In this document: positions 7,671-15,009 of the stretch, piece after piece
Numbering within the stretch: the stretch's first letter is position 1
How the letters are laid out: every line of letters starts with the position of its first letter
NCBI GenBank assembly: GCA_946538615.1
Contig: CAMNGW010000010.1
Span: 1 to 32,667 of the forward strand
DNA from: an uncultured Clostridia bacterium
Lineage (GTDB): Bacteria; Bacillota; Clostridia; Christensenellales; Aristaeellaceae
Length of the DNA stretch: 32,667 nucleotides
Direction of reading: 5' to 3'
Program-made: the position numbers and the translations under genes
The notes under the pieces: generated by a model
Databases searched by the model: none
What the model was told of the DNA's origin: nothing
The model's input: the letters and a program-made list of their open reading frames with translations, nothing else

Positions 7671-9308
7671 TTATTTGGAGAAATCAACTTCTACTGCGTT
7701 CTGGTTCAGAAGGTGTGTGGAATTGCCGGCAGCATAGGCCTCGGCGCGCTCGTTGATGACTTCTTCATAACCGGCGTCGAGGTACTCCTGTGCGTACTGG
7801 GCATACAGTGTATCGAATTCCTCAGGTGAGCACATGGTCAGCTTGTCGCGGTATTCTTTGTACAGGTTGACAAGAACCGTCTGATACTCAGCTTCAGCGT
7901 CGATGCTCACAGAATAGAGAGCGTTGGCGATGGCCCAACCGGCATCACGGACCTTAACCTTGTTGTAGTACCAGTTGATGATGTCCTCGGTGAAATCCTG
8001 GGGCAGGTCATGGGGCAGGTTATTGCGGATCACGTCCTCAATGGAGCCGGCCTGACGTGCTTCAAGGGTGATGCACCAGTAGTCCTTGTTATTGTTGAAG
8101 CCCTGTTTGCTTTCGCCATCATAATCGCTGATGGAGACAGGCAGGCCGTTCTCGTCATACTTGAAGTTCTGGCCTTCAACGCCCCACTGGAAAGCAAAGA
8201 GGTTGTCGGGCTGGGTCAGCCATTCCATGTACATCCAGGCAGCCTTCATCTGGTCCGGGGTTGCATCCTTGGAGAAACCGACCATCATGCCGAAGGGGTT
8301 GTCTGTGCGGTAGCCGGGGTTGGTGCCGACTTCAGCATCAATCTTTCCATTGACAGGAACGATAGCAAGTTCTGCGTCGGGGTTGGCATCATAGAAAGCC
8401 TTGAGCCAATCCATGCTGGCAGAGATGTAGCTGCCATACTGATAATATTCGCCATTGATGAAATTGGTCTTTTCATCTTCGGTGCCTGTGAGGTAGTATT
8501 CGGGGTTGGTCAGACCGGCATTATACTTGTAGTTCTCGTTCTTCAGGAGCTTGTAGTTCGGCTCCCAGCCCAGAGCGGGAATATTATAGTCGCCGTACTT
8601 GGCCCATTCTTCCTCATCCAGAGGCCAGGTGCGCCACTGATAGTTCTGGTCAGAACCCAGACCGGTGATCATTACGCCGCCAGCGGGATGGGCAGCAATG
8701 CCTGCCTGCTGGATCTTGAGCATGGCATCATTGTATTCCGAGGTGGTCACGGGCACATGATCATAGCCGACCTGGCGCAGCCAGTCCATACGGACGAAGC
8801 TCTGGAAGGTGTAGGTGGTATCATAGTAGGGACGATAGGCGGCAACAAAATAAGTTTCACCATTGATCTGGGTGTAGGTGAGCTGGTTGTTGTCGACCAT
8901 GCGCTTGTAATAGGTCGGGGCAACCTTGGCAAACTCGGCCATGTCAAAGGTGGTCAGGTAGCCGTCGCTGGCCCACTGTGTGACTTTGGGATAGTCATAT
9001 TCCATCAGCACGGTAGGAAGGTCATCGGCTGCTGCAAGCATGGAATACTTTGTCATCACGTCGGTACGCGGGATAGCCACATAAGAGACAGTGATGTTGT
9101 ACTTGTCACCAAAGTTGCTCTGGATCCAGCGGGTCCAGTAGTTGTCTTCCACGTTCGGGACACCGGCCTGACCGCGGTCATAGACCGGGATGGTGATATG
9201 CACGTTCTCAGCAAAGGGTTCCCATGCGGCGGCTTCTTCAGCACCTGCCACAGAGAGCAAAGACAGCACCATAAGGACTGCCATGGCCAGGGAAAGGAAT
9301 TTCTTCAT
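7671..9308 (-). CDS. Extracellular solute-binding protein of a carbohydrate ABC importer (LipO-like)
   Basis: The 545-residue binding protein has a classical Sec signal: MKKF, a hydrophobic stretch to ~20 and a SVAGA/EEA cleavage site. There is no lipobox cysteine, which is unusual for a Gram-positive ABC binding protein. The mature part has the domain character of large family 1 sugar-binding proteins that work with LplB/LplC permeases: EDNYWTRWIQSNFGDKYNI near 55, MLAAADDLPTVL near 90 and an aromatic-rich middle. The ATG at 9306-9308 is chosen because GGAGGT precedes it by 6 bases and it begins the signal peptide; upstream codons run into the spacer. It is the third gene of the minus-strand operon, 56 bases after the second permease gene. 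The ligand is not deducible, but a glycan fragment is likely. Confidence 0.9.
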   Translation of the reverse strand: MKKFLSLAMAVLMVLSLLSVAGAEEAAAWEPFAENVHITIPVYDRGQAGVPNVEDNYWTRWIQSNFGDKYNITVSYVAIPRTDVMTKYSMLAAADDLPTVLMEYDYPKVTQWASDGYLTTFDMAEFAKVAPTYYKRMVDNNQLTYTQINGETYFVAAYRPYYDTTYTFQSFVRMDWLRQVGYDHVPVTTSEYNDAMLKIQQAGIAAHPAGGVMITGLGSDQNYQWRTWPLDEEEWAKYGDYNIPALGWEPNYKLLKNENYKYNAGLTNPEYYLTGTEDEKTNFINGEYYQYGSYISASMDWLKAFYDANPDAELAIVPVNGKIDAEVGTNPGYRTDNPFGMMVGFSKDATPDQMKAAWMYMEWLTQPDNLFAFQWGVEGQNFKYDENGLPVSISDYDGESKQGFNNNKDYWCITLEARQAGSIEDVIRNNLPHDLPQDFTEDIINWYYNKVKVRDAGWAIANALYSVSIDAEAEYQTVLVNLYKEYRDKLTMCSPEEFDTLYAQYAQEYLDAGYEEVINERAEAYAAGNSTHLLNQNAVEVDFSK

Positions 9309-9364
9309 AAGTCTACCTCCTTGTGATTTATCTTCAGGGCGCGTTGCGCCAAGAATACCGTGGA

Positions 9365-10279
9365 TCATCCCTTGACAGCACCAACCATAACGCCCTTGAC
9401 GAAATACTTCTGCAGGAAAGGATAGACGCAGATAATGGGCAGGGTGGCGAACATGATGCAGGCGGACTGAAGGACCTCAGGTGTGCTGGTGACTTCAATC
9501 GCTTCAGATAAGGTCGCTGTCTGGGCTTCGGTGGCTGAGGCGACAAGCTGGTAAAGCTTGTACTGGATCATCTTCAGCCCCTCTTTTGTGATGTAGTATT
9601 TGTTATCCGCATAAGCGTTCCACCTGCCGACGGCATAGAACAGGGAAAGGGTCGCAATAATGGGCATGGAAAGGGGAAGCACAATGCGGAACAGAATCTG
9701 GAAATTGTTGGCGCCGTCCAGGAAAGCAGCTTCTTCAAGACTGTCCGGGATATTGCTCTGGAAGAAGTTCTTCATAATGAGCATATTATAGGACGAGTAA
9801 ATCAGCGGCAGAATAAGGACCCACATGGTGTTGAGCAGGTGCAGATCCTTGTAAAGCAGGTAGGAAGGGATCAGACCGGCGCTGAAATACATCGGGATCA
9901 TCAGGATCACAGTGAAGAAAGCACGTCCCTTAAGACGCTTCCTGGAGAGAGGGTAAGCTGCACAGGTACATACGATCATACCCATGACGGTAAAGATGGC
10001 AACGACTTCAACACTGTAGAGGAAAGAATGCACAAGCGTGCCATCCTGGAAAATGGAAGCATACGCATCAAGATTGACACCGATGGGCCACAGCACAACG
10101 GCTTTCTGCATGACAGCCGTGTTGCTGGAAATGGACTTGGCCGCCAGATGGATAAAGGGCAGGATACAGGTCAGGCACAGGATCACCAGTACCAGCATGA
10201 TGAGAAAATCACCGATTGTGAATTTTCTTATGGCATGGGAACCGTCATTGATGGTATCAAATGTTTTTTCTTTTGCCAT
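9365..10279 (-). CDS. Carbohydrate ABC transporter permease, LplC/MalG type
   Basis: The 304-residue inner permease has about six membrane segments; the first is LIMLVLVILCLTCILPFIHLA. The EAA loop that docks the ATPase is visible (EEAAFLDGANNFQILFRIVLPLSMP). The C-terminus FVKGVMVGAVKG is the typical end of CUT1 permeases of the LplC group. The ATG at 10279 has GAGGAGGT seven bases upstream; the longer frame would overlap the preceding gene. It pairs with the permease gene directly upstream (13-base gap). No ATPase gene is present in the window, as in LplB/LplC systems that share a common MsmX-like ATPase; that sharing is inferred. Confidence 0.93.
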   Translation of the reverse strand: MAKEKTFDTINDGSHAIRKFTIGDFLIMLVLVILCLTCILPFIHLAAKSISSNTAVMQKAVVLWPIGVNLDAYASIFQDGTLVHSFLYSVEVVAIFTVMGMIVCTCAAYPLSRKRLKGRAFFTVILMIPMYFSAGLIPSYLLYKDLHLLNTMWVLILPLIYSSYNMLIMKNFFQSNIPDSLEEAAFLDGANNFQILFRIVLPLSMPIIATLSLFYAVGRWNAYADNKYYITKEGLKMIQYKLYQLVASATEAQTATLSEAIEVTSTPEVLQSACIMFATLPIICVYPFLQKYFVKGVMVGAVKG

Positions 10280-10292
10280 GATAGCCACCTCC

Positions 10293-11243
10293 TCACAGAA
10301 GTCCGTCTTCGCCGAGGCCTTTTGCAATCCGGTCGCTGAGCAGAACCAGCATAAGCCCCACCAGGGACTGGAAAAGGCCGACCGCAGTTGCCATGCTGAA
10401 CTTGGAATTGGCAAGACCTTTCTCGTAGATGTATATGGCAAGCTGGTACTGATAATCCCTGACCTGTGTATTGGCGAAAACGTCAAGGCGCTCGAAGTTG
10501 CTTCCCATAATTTTACCCAGGTTCATGATCAGCAGGACCACGATGGTGGAGCGGATGCCTGGCAGGGTGATGTGCCAGATCCGCTGCATGCGGTTGGCAC
10601 CGTCGATCATGGCGGCTTCGTAGAGTTCGCCGCTGATGCCCGTGATGGCTGCAAGGTAAATGATGGTTCCCCAGCCCATGCCCTGCCATACACCGATGAG
10701 CAGATAAGTGGCGGCCCAGTGGTTCTTTTCCGTCAGGAAGGGGATACCCTGCTGGATCCATCCCCATTTCATGAGCAGGACATTGACAATGCCGGTTGAA
10801 GGACGGAAAAGCTGATAGGCAACAGAACCGATAATGACCCAGGACAGGAAGTGCGGGAGGTACAGAACGGTCTGTGTCACCTTTTTAAAGCGCGGGTAGC
10901 GGAGCTCATTGAGCATGAGGGCCAAAATGATGGGCATGGGGAAACTGACCAGAAGGTCAAGCAGATTAAAGATAATGGAGTTTTTCAGGGCGCGGATGAA
11001 ATCCTTGTCCCTGAACACCTTTTCAAAGGTTCCCCAGCCGACCCATTTGCTGCCATCATAGCCTTTCGCTGGTTTGTAATCCATAAAGACCATGCGCAGG
11101 CCGGGATAGGCGGCATAGTTGAAAATTATGACTAGAGCGACAGGCAGGAGGAGCATAAGGTACAAGTGCCAGTCCCGCTGCAGGGCTTTTTTCCAAGTGG
11201 TTTTTTCACGCAGGCTGGGCGCCTTGACTTTACGAGAGCGCAT
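10293..11243 (-). CDS. Carbohydrate ABC transporter permease, LplB type
   Basis: The 316-residue partner permease has a positively charged N-terminus and a first membrane segment LYLMLLLPVALVIIFNYAAYPG. It also has FDYKP-like YKPAKGYDGSKWVGWGTFEKVF and the EAA loop EAAMIDGANRMQRIWHITLPGI, all typical of LplB-like sugar permeases. It ends with DRIAKGLGEDGLL. It is the first gene of the importer operon; a GGGGGAA ribosome site precedes the ATG, and a good promoter lies at 11297-11325. The product should form a heterodimeric membrane channel with the adjacent LplC-type protein. Confidence 0.93.
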   Translation of the reverse strand: MRSRKVKAPSLREKTTWKKALQRDWHLYLMLLLPVALVIIFNYAAYPGLRMVFMDYKPAKGYDGSKWVGWGTFEKVFRDKDFIRALKNSIIFNLLDLLVSFPMPIILALMLNELRYPRFKKVTQTVLYLPHFLSWVIIGSVAYQLFRPSTGIVNVLLMKWGWIQQGIPFLTEKNHWAATYLLIGVWQGMGWGTIIYLAAITGISGELYEAAMIDGANRMQRIWHITLPGIRSTIVVLLIMNLGKIMGSNFERLDVFANTQVRDYQYQLAIYIYEKGLANSKFSMATAVGLFQSLVGLMLVLLSDRIAKGLGEDGLL

Positions 11244-11296
11244 AGAATTCCCCCTTCTGGATTGAAAACCTGATAAATGTGTTTAATGTGGCTTTA

Positions 11297-11325
11297 ATTG
11301 TACCGTTATCAACATACACATTCAA
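11297..11325 (-). promoter_or_regulatory. Sigma-A promoter of the ABC importer operon
   Basis: On the minus strand: TTGAAT (11320-11325), a 17-base spacer and TACAAT (11297-11302). The start near 11290 leaves ~47 nt of leader before the first permease gene. It lies between the AraC-type regulator gene and the importer, so the regulator's operator is expected nearby, although I see no clear repeat. Confidence 0.8.
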
Positions 11326-11353
11326 GTTTAAATTAACCATAACCTGACGACTT

Positions 11354-12310
11354 TCAACCAAAATGGCCGGAATCCGGTACTTCAGGAAGCAGCCATCCGG
11401 TGAAGGTAATACGCGAAGTCCTTTCTGTATCACCGGATTTACGCCATTGTGAAGGAGTGGTGTTCATAAAGCGCCTGAAAAAAAGGTTGAAAGAGCTCAG
11501 AGAAGTGTATCCCACAGCGATGGCAATATCTGAAATGGTGCTGTTGGTGCTTTTAAGCAGACTGCAGCTCTTTAGGATCCTGAGCTGGTGAAGGAACATG
11601 AGGGGGCTCATACCAATCTGGGTATGGAAGAGCCGCCTGAAATGGGTGGGGGAAATATGACAGAGGTCCGCAAGGTCCTCCATGGAAAAGTCCGTGGCAT
11701 AATGGGTGTGGAGATAATCCAGAGCGGGCGTTAAGACAGCAAGGCTCGGTTCATCCTTTTCCGGAACGGGTGTTTTCTCTTCGATCCGGACCAGACGGAT
11801 AAAGAACAGTTCCAGAAGCGCACGGATGGCGTTCTGGAAACCGGCCTCTTTGCTGCGGTACTCTTCAAGAACTGCCCGGAGAAGCGGTGCGGCCCATGGG
11901 AACTCCCCGGGTGGAAGGACAAAGTGGCAGGTTGCGAGCATATGGTGCATGGCGCTCAGGTTCGGCATCCGGGCGATGCCCTGCGAGCCAAGCAAAGCAA
12001 CTGCATCGATGTACAGATAGCTCCACAGGCTGTGCTCCCCTGGTTCGGACCAGGTGGTATGTGGCACGTTGCGGGCAATGCAGGTGACATAATCCGGATG
12101 GAAAGCGATTTCTTCACTGCCCATGATCATGTGGCCATTCTGGTCATGGCAGATGCCGACCTCAAGACAATTGTGGATATGCAGACGGCTGCTGCGCACA
12201 GGACTGATCCGCCATGCCTCGCCATCGAGGACGAGCAATGGAAACTCCGCGGGAAGGTGATAGGTACGGTATTCAAGCACCTGCTGTTTGGCACGCGACA
12301 CACAGATCAT
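11354..12310 (-). CDS. AraC-family transcriptional regulator
   Basis: A ~318-residue activator-type regulator. The N-terminal half is a cupin-like sensor (RLHIHNCLEVGICHDQNGHMIMG, HPDYVTCIARNVPHT near 45-85). The C-terminal ~100 residues hold the double helix-turn-helix: FSMEDLADLCHISPTHFRRLFHTQIGMSPLMFLHQLRI, then ISDIAIAVGYTSLSSFNLFFRRFMNTTPSQWR. It lies upstream of and codirectional with the ABC importer operon and probably controls it in response to the imported sugar. The start is uncertain. The ATG at 12310 directly abuts AAGGAG, which is too close for normal initiation; the GTG three codons downstream (12301) has a 9-base spacing and may be the true start. A short tail after the HTH (~20 residues) is nonconserved-looking. 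Confidence 0.9.
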   Translation of the reverse strand: MICVSRAKQQVLEYRTYHLPAEFPLLVLDGEAWRISPVRSSRLHIHNCLEVGICHDQNGHMIMGSEEIAFHPDYVTCIARNVPHTTWSEPGEHSLWSYLYIDAVALLGSQGIARMPNLSAMHHMLATCHFVLPPGEFPWAAPLLRAVLEEYRSKEAGFQNAIRALLELFFIRLVRIEEKTPVPEKDEPSLAVLTPALDYLHTHYATDFSMEDLADLCHISPTHFRRLFHTQIGMSPLMFLHQLRILKSCSLLKSTNSTISDIAIAVGYTSLSSFNLFFRRFMNTTPSQWRKSGDTERTSRITFTGWLLPEVPDSGHFG

Positions 12311-12360
12311 CTCCTTGCTGTGGCTGTTTTTGTTTTTTCTTCCTTCAGATCACACAGCAC

Positions 12361-12390
12361 ATTATAAGCCATGAACGGAACTGTCATCAA
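12361..12390 (-). promoter_or_regulatory. Promoter of the AraC-type regulator gene
   Basis: On the minus strand: TTGATG (12385-12390), an 18-base spacer and a perfect TATAAT (12361-12366). It is divergent from the glf promoter 32 bases away. Confidence 0.65.
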
Positions 12391-12421
12391 TGGTATCCGT
12401 TTGCTGCTGCGGCGGGTGAGG

Positions 12422-12450
12422 TTGACAAGTCCGGAAGATATGTGGACAAT
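12422..12450 (+). promoter_or_regulatory. Promoter of the UDP-galactopyranose mutase gene
   Basis: A consensus TTGACA (12422-12427), a 17-base spacer and GACAAT (12445-12450). The start near 12457 leaves ~31 nt of leader with the ribosome site GAGGG. Confidence 0.7.
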
Positions 12451-12487
12451 ACAGGGGACAGAAGTACCATGAAATGAGGGAAAAGGG

Positions 12488-13612
12488 ATGTATGATTTTC
12501 TGATTGTAGGTGCCGGTCTGTATGGTGCGGTTTTTGCAAGACAAGCCAGGGATGCCGGCAAATCAGTGCTTGTGATTGACCGCCGCGATACGATCGCGGG
12601 CAATGTGTATACGGAAGAAATCGAAAGGATCCATGTCCACCGGTACGGTGCACATATTTTTCATACAAACAACAAAGAAGTGTGGGAGTATGTGAACCGC
12701 TTTGCGGTTTTCAACCGGTTCACCAATTCACCTGTGGCCAATTATCATGGGGAACTGTATTCCCTGCCTTTTAACATGTATACCTTCAACCGCATGTGGG
12801 GCGTTGTGACGCCTGAGGAAGCGAGGGAAAAGATAGAGCAGCAGAGGCGCGAGGCAGGCATCACGGAGCCCAAAAACCTTGAAGAGCAGGCGATCAGCCT
12901 TGTGGGGACGGATATCTATGAAAAACTGATCAAGGGCTATACCGAAAAGCAATGGGGGCGCCCCTGCACGGAACTGCCGTCTTTTATTATCCGCCGCCTC
13001 CCGGTGCGCCTGACGTTTGACAACAATTACTTTAATGCGCTTTATCAGGGGATCCCTGTGGGCGGGTATACGAAGATGGTCCGGAACATGCTGGATGGGA
13101 TTGAGGTGCGCCTGGGCGAGGATTACCTGCAGAACAGGGAAAAATGGGACGCCATGGCGCAGCGCGTTGTTTACACGGGTCCCATTGATGCTTATTTCGG
13201 GTACCAGAAAGGCACACTGGCTTACCGTTCTGTCCGCTTTGAGACAGAGGTGCTTGATATGCCGAATTTCCAGGGCAATGCAGCTGTGAATTATACGGAC
13301 AGGGAAACGCCTTATACCCGCATTATTGAGCACAAATGGTTCGAGTTCGGCAAGGACGCGCAGGGAAATGACCTGCCAAAGACGGTTATCTCCCGGGAAT
13401 ACTCTTCTGAATGGAAAGTCGGGGATGAGCCGTATTATCCGGTCAATGATGAGAAGAACAATGCCATTTATGCAGCTTACCGGGAAATGGCGGACAGCCA
13501 GAAAAAAGTGATTTTCGGCGGGCGGCTTGGCGAGTACAAATATTATGATATGGATAAGACCATTGAGGCTGTACTGGACAGGACCAGACAGGTCCTGGGA
13601 GAGGACGCATAA
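12488..13612 (+). CDS. glf: UDP-galactopyranose mutase
   Basis: This flavoenzyme interconverts UDP-galactopyranose and UDP-galactofuranose in the cytoplasm, supplying galactofuranose for cell-surface glycans. The 374-residue length is normal. Seen directly: the N-terminal FAD fold FLIVGAGLYGAVFARQ (residues 4-19), the family hallmark YGAHIFHTN near 57-65, the substrate-region YTEKQWG near 155, and the C-terminal FGGRLGEYKYYDMD, which is the usual FAD-binding end of Glf. GAGGGAAAAGGG precedes the ATG. It has its own promoter and is convergent with a glycosyltransferase gene, separated by a shared hairpin; the two probably serve the same surface polysaccharide. Confidence 0.97.
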   Translation: MYDFLIVGAGLYGAVFARQARDAGKSVLVIDRRDTIAGNVYTEEIERIHVHRYGAHIFHTNNKEVWEYVNRFAVFNRFTNSPVANYHGELYSLPFNMYTFNRMWGVVTPEEAREKIEQQRREAGITEPKNLEEQAISLVGTDIYEKLIKGYTEKQWGRPCTELPSFIIRRLPVRLTFDNNYFNALYQGIPVGGYTKMVRNMLDGIEVRLGEDYLQNREKWDAMAQRVVYTGPIDAYFGYQKGTLAYRSVRFETEVLDMPNFQGNAAVNYTDRETPYTRIIEHKWFEFGKDAQGNDLPKTVISREYSSEWKVGDEPYYPVNDEKNNAIYAAYREMADSQKKVIFGGRLGEYKYYDMDKTIEAVLDRTRQVLGEDA

Positions 13613-13621
13613 ATCATGTGC

Positions 13622-13661
13622 ACTGAAAAACGGAGCGGTGACCCGCTCCGTTTTTTTCAGT
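13622..13661. terminator. Bidirectional terminator between glf and the glycosyltransferase gene
   Basis: An 8-bp GC stem (CGGAGCGG 13631-13638 with CCGCTCCG 13643-13650) is flanked by an A-run on the left and a T7 run on the right, with further complementary ACTG/CAGT ends. It overlaps the final codon of the minus-strand gene. Confidence 0.88.
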
Positions 13662-14679
13662 TAAAGCCAAAGATTTTTTGTGAGAGCTTATAGGCCCCGA
13701 TGAGACAGCCCCTGCCAAAGGCCCCGGGGATATGGATGACGCGCCCCATAAAGCGGTGACGGAGAAGCTTATAAGCGTAGGGGTTGTTTTCTTTGAGGAA
13801 CTGCCACAGCTCCTCTTTTTTCCTGAGGTTCTCTTCGGTTCCGCTTTTGGTGAGCAGCGCAGAGGATGCGGTGGTCACAATCTCCAGATAATTGCGCATA
13901 TATTTGCGCTGGTGCAGGTTCCCGATTTTCTCAAGGTCAATGGATGTGATCATCAGCTTATTGACCTTGAGCGCCTGGTCAATGCGTTTGATCATAATGG
14001 ATTCCTGCACGGACTGATCATCCCGTCCGATAAAATAGTGGTACAGGTCTTCATTGACATAATACATGGTCCTGACATCCTTCAGGGGGACATAGACATA
14101 GAGCTCATCCACATAGAAGGTATGCTTGGGAAGATCGAGCCCGCACGTGCGCAGCAGGTCCGTACGGTATATGCAGGAATGCATGAGCAGGTACTGGCCT
14201 ACGCGGAAATGACGGGTTTCGTCCCAGGAGAAGACCTGGTTCTCAGGAAGGGCATGGTGGTAGCTCATGACGTGCTTATGGGCAGCGCCGACTTTGTCGT
14301 AGATATAGTTGGCGATCACCAGGTCCACCTGTTTATCTTTCTCACTCAGACTGCGCAGGACAGAAAGCATATGCGGATACGCTTTTTCATCGATCCAGTC
14401 GTCTGAATCGACGACTTTAAAATAGATTCCGGTGGCGTTCCTCAGACCGGTCATCACGGCATCGCCGTGTCCGCCGTTTTCTTTGTGTATGGCTTTGCAT
14501 ATACCCGGATACTCGCGTTCGTAGCGGTCCGCAATTTCCGCTGTACGGTCCTTGGAACCATCATTGACAATCAATATTTCGACCTCATCTCCGCCCGGGA
14601 GAAGGGATTCAATGGCATGGGCCATATAGGCTTCTGAGTTGTAACTGGGTATGGCAATGGAAAGCAGTTTCTGTGCCAT
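13657..14679 (-). CDS. Family 2 glycosyltransferase (GT-A fold)
   Basis: A 340-residue sugar transferase. The GT-A signature is clear: SIAIPSYNSEAYMAHAIESLL near 7-27, EILIVNDGSKDRTAEIADRY near 34-53, ENGGHGDAVMTGLRNATG near 67-84 and the metal/nucleotide motif VVDSDDW near 89-95. The C-terminal ~130 residues are helical, with a basic hydrophobic end (GRGCLIGAYKLSQKIFGFN) that may sit against the membrane. The acceptor and donor are not deducible. Convergence with glf suggests, but does not show, use of galactofuranose or another surface-glycan sugar. The promoter at 14732-14760 supports transcription as a single gene. AGGAAG precedes the ATG. Confidence 0.93.
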   Translation of the reverse strand: MAQKLLSIAIPSYNSEAYMAHAIESLLPGGDEVEILIVNDGSKDRTAEIADRYEREYPGICKAIHKENGGHGDAVMTGLRNATGIYFKVVDSDDWIDEKAYPHMLSVLRSLSEKDKQVDLVIANYIYDKVGAAHKHVMSYHHALPENQVFSWDETRHFRVGQYLLMHSCIYRTDLLRTCGLDLPKHTFYVDELYVYVPLKDVRTMYYVNEDLYHYFIGRDDQSVQESIMIKRIDQALKVNKLMITSIDLEKIGNLHQRKYMRNYLEIVTTASSALLTKSGTEENLRKKEELWQFLKENNPYAYKLLRHRFMGRVIHIPGAFGRGCLIGAYKLSQKIFGFN

Positions 14680-14731
14680 GCAAGTCTTCCTTTCTGTATT
14701 TTTCTGTTTTCAGAACAGGGAACCCAGTGGC

Positions 14732-14760
14732 AGTATAGCACAAGAAAACCTGTGGGACAA
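14732..14760 (-). promoter_or_regulatory. Promoter of the glycosyltransferase gene
   Basis: On the minus strand: TTGTCC (14755-14760), a 17-base spacer and TATACT (14732-14737). The leader is ~45 nt. Confidence 0.65.
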
Positions 14761-14802
14761 ATACGGATGGTGCTCAGATCACCGTTTTCTCTTCAAAAAT
14801 GC

Positions 14803-14831
14803 TTTACGCATTGTCTTTTTTGTTCTAAAAT
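14803..14831 (+). promoter_or_regulatory. Probable promoter of the glycosidase/NifU-like operon
   Basis: TTTACG (14803-14808), a 17-base spacer and TAAAAT (14826-14831). The -35 box is weak, but the region is suitably AT-rich. Confidence 0.5.
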
Positions 14832-15009
14832 GATCACGTTCTGGATAAGTAATGAGGAAGTCTGTCCCGCTGCAGCATCTTTCCGCAGAAGCGGGACGGG
14901 CAGAACCCACCGGCTGAAGTGCTTTCTGTCACGCTTTTTATTTTGCTGGCAGGACAAGTACGAGCGGGGATTTGAATGGGCAAAGCGGACTGCAAAGAGG
15001 AGGGCATGG

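Larger units (their letters stand above)
14680..15009. other. Divergent intergenic region with a structured plus-strand leader
   Basis: It contains the minus-strand promoter of the glycosyltransferase gene and a plus-strand promoter at 14803-14831. A leader of ~170 nt precedes the gene at 15010. In the leader, GTCCCGCT (14864-14871) pairs perfectly with AGCGGGAC (14890-14897), extended inside by TGC/GCA. The frame of the downstream gene stays open through this leader, but it has no ribosome site before 15010, so I treat it as untranslated. Confidence 0.6.

Noticed and set aside
8010..9326. Long open frame (438 codons) on the plus strand opposite the solute-binding protein gene
   Set aside because: It is antisense to a clear gene with signal peptide and ribosome site, has no ribosome site of its own, and its repetitive Val/Ile/Gly/His composition is typical of a codon-bias shadow.
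14752..15009. Upstream extension of the 804-residue protein
   Set aside because: It begins before the likely transcription start and contains no ribosome site; the sequence is basic and Cys/Phe-rich, unlike the rest of the protein.
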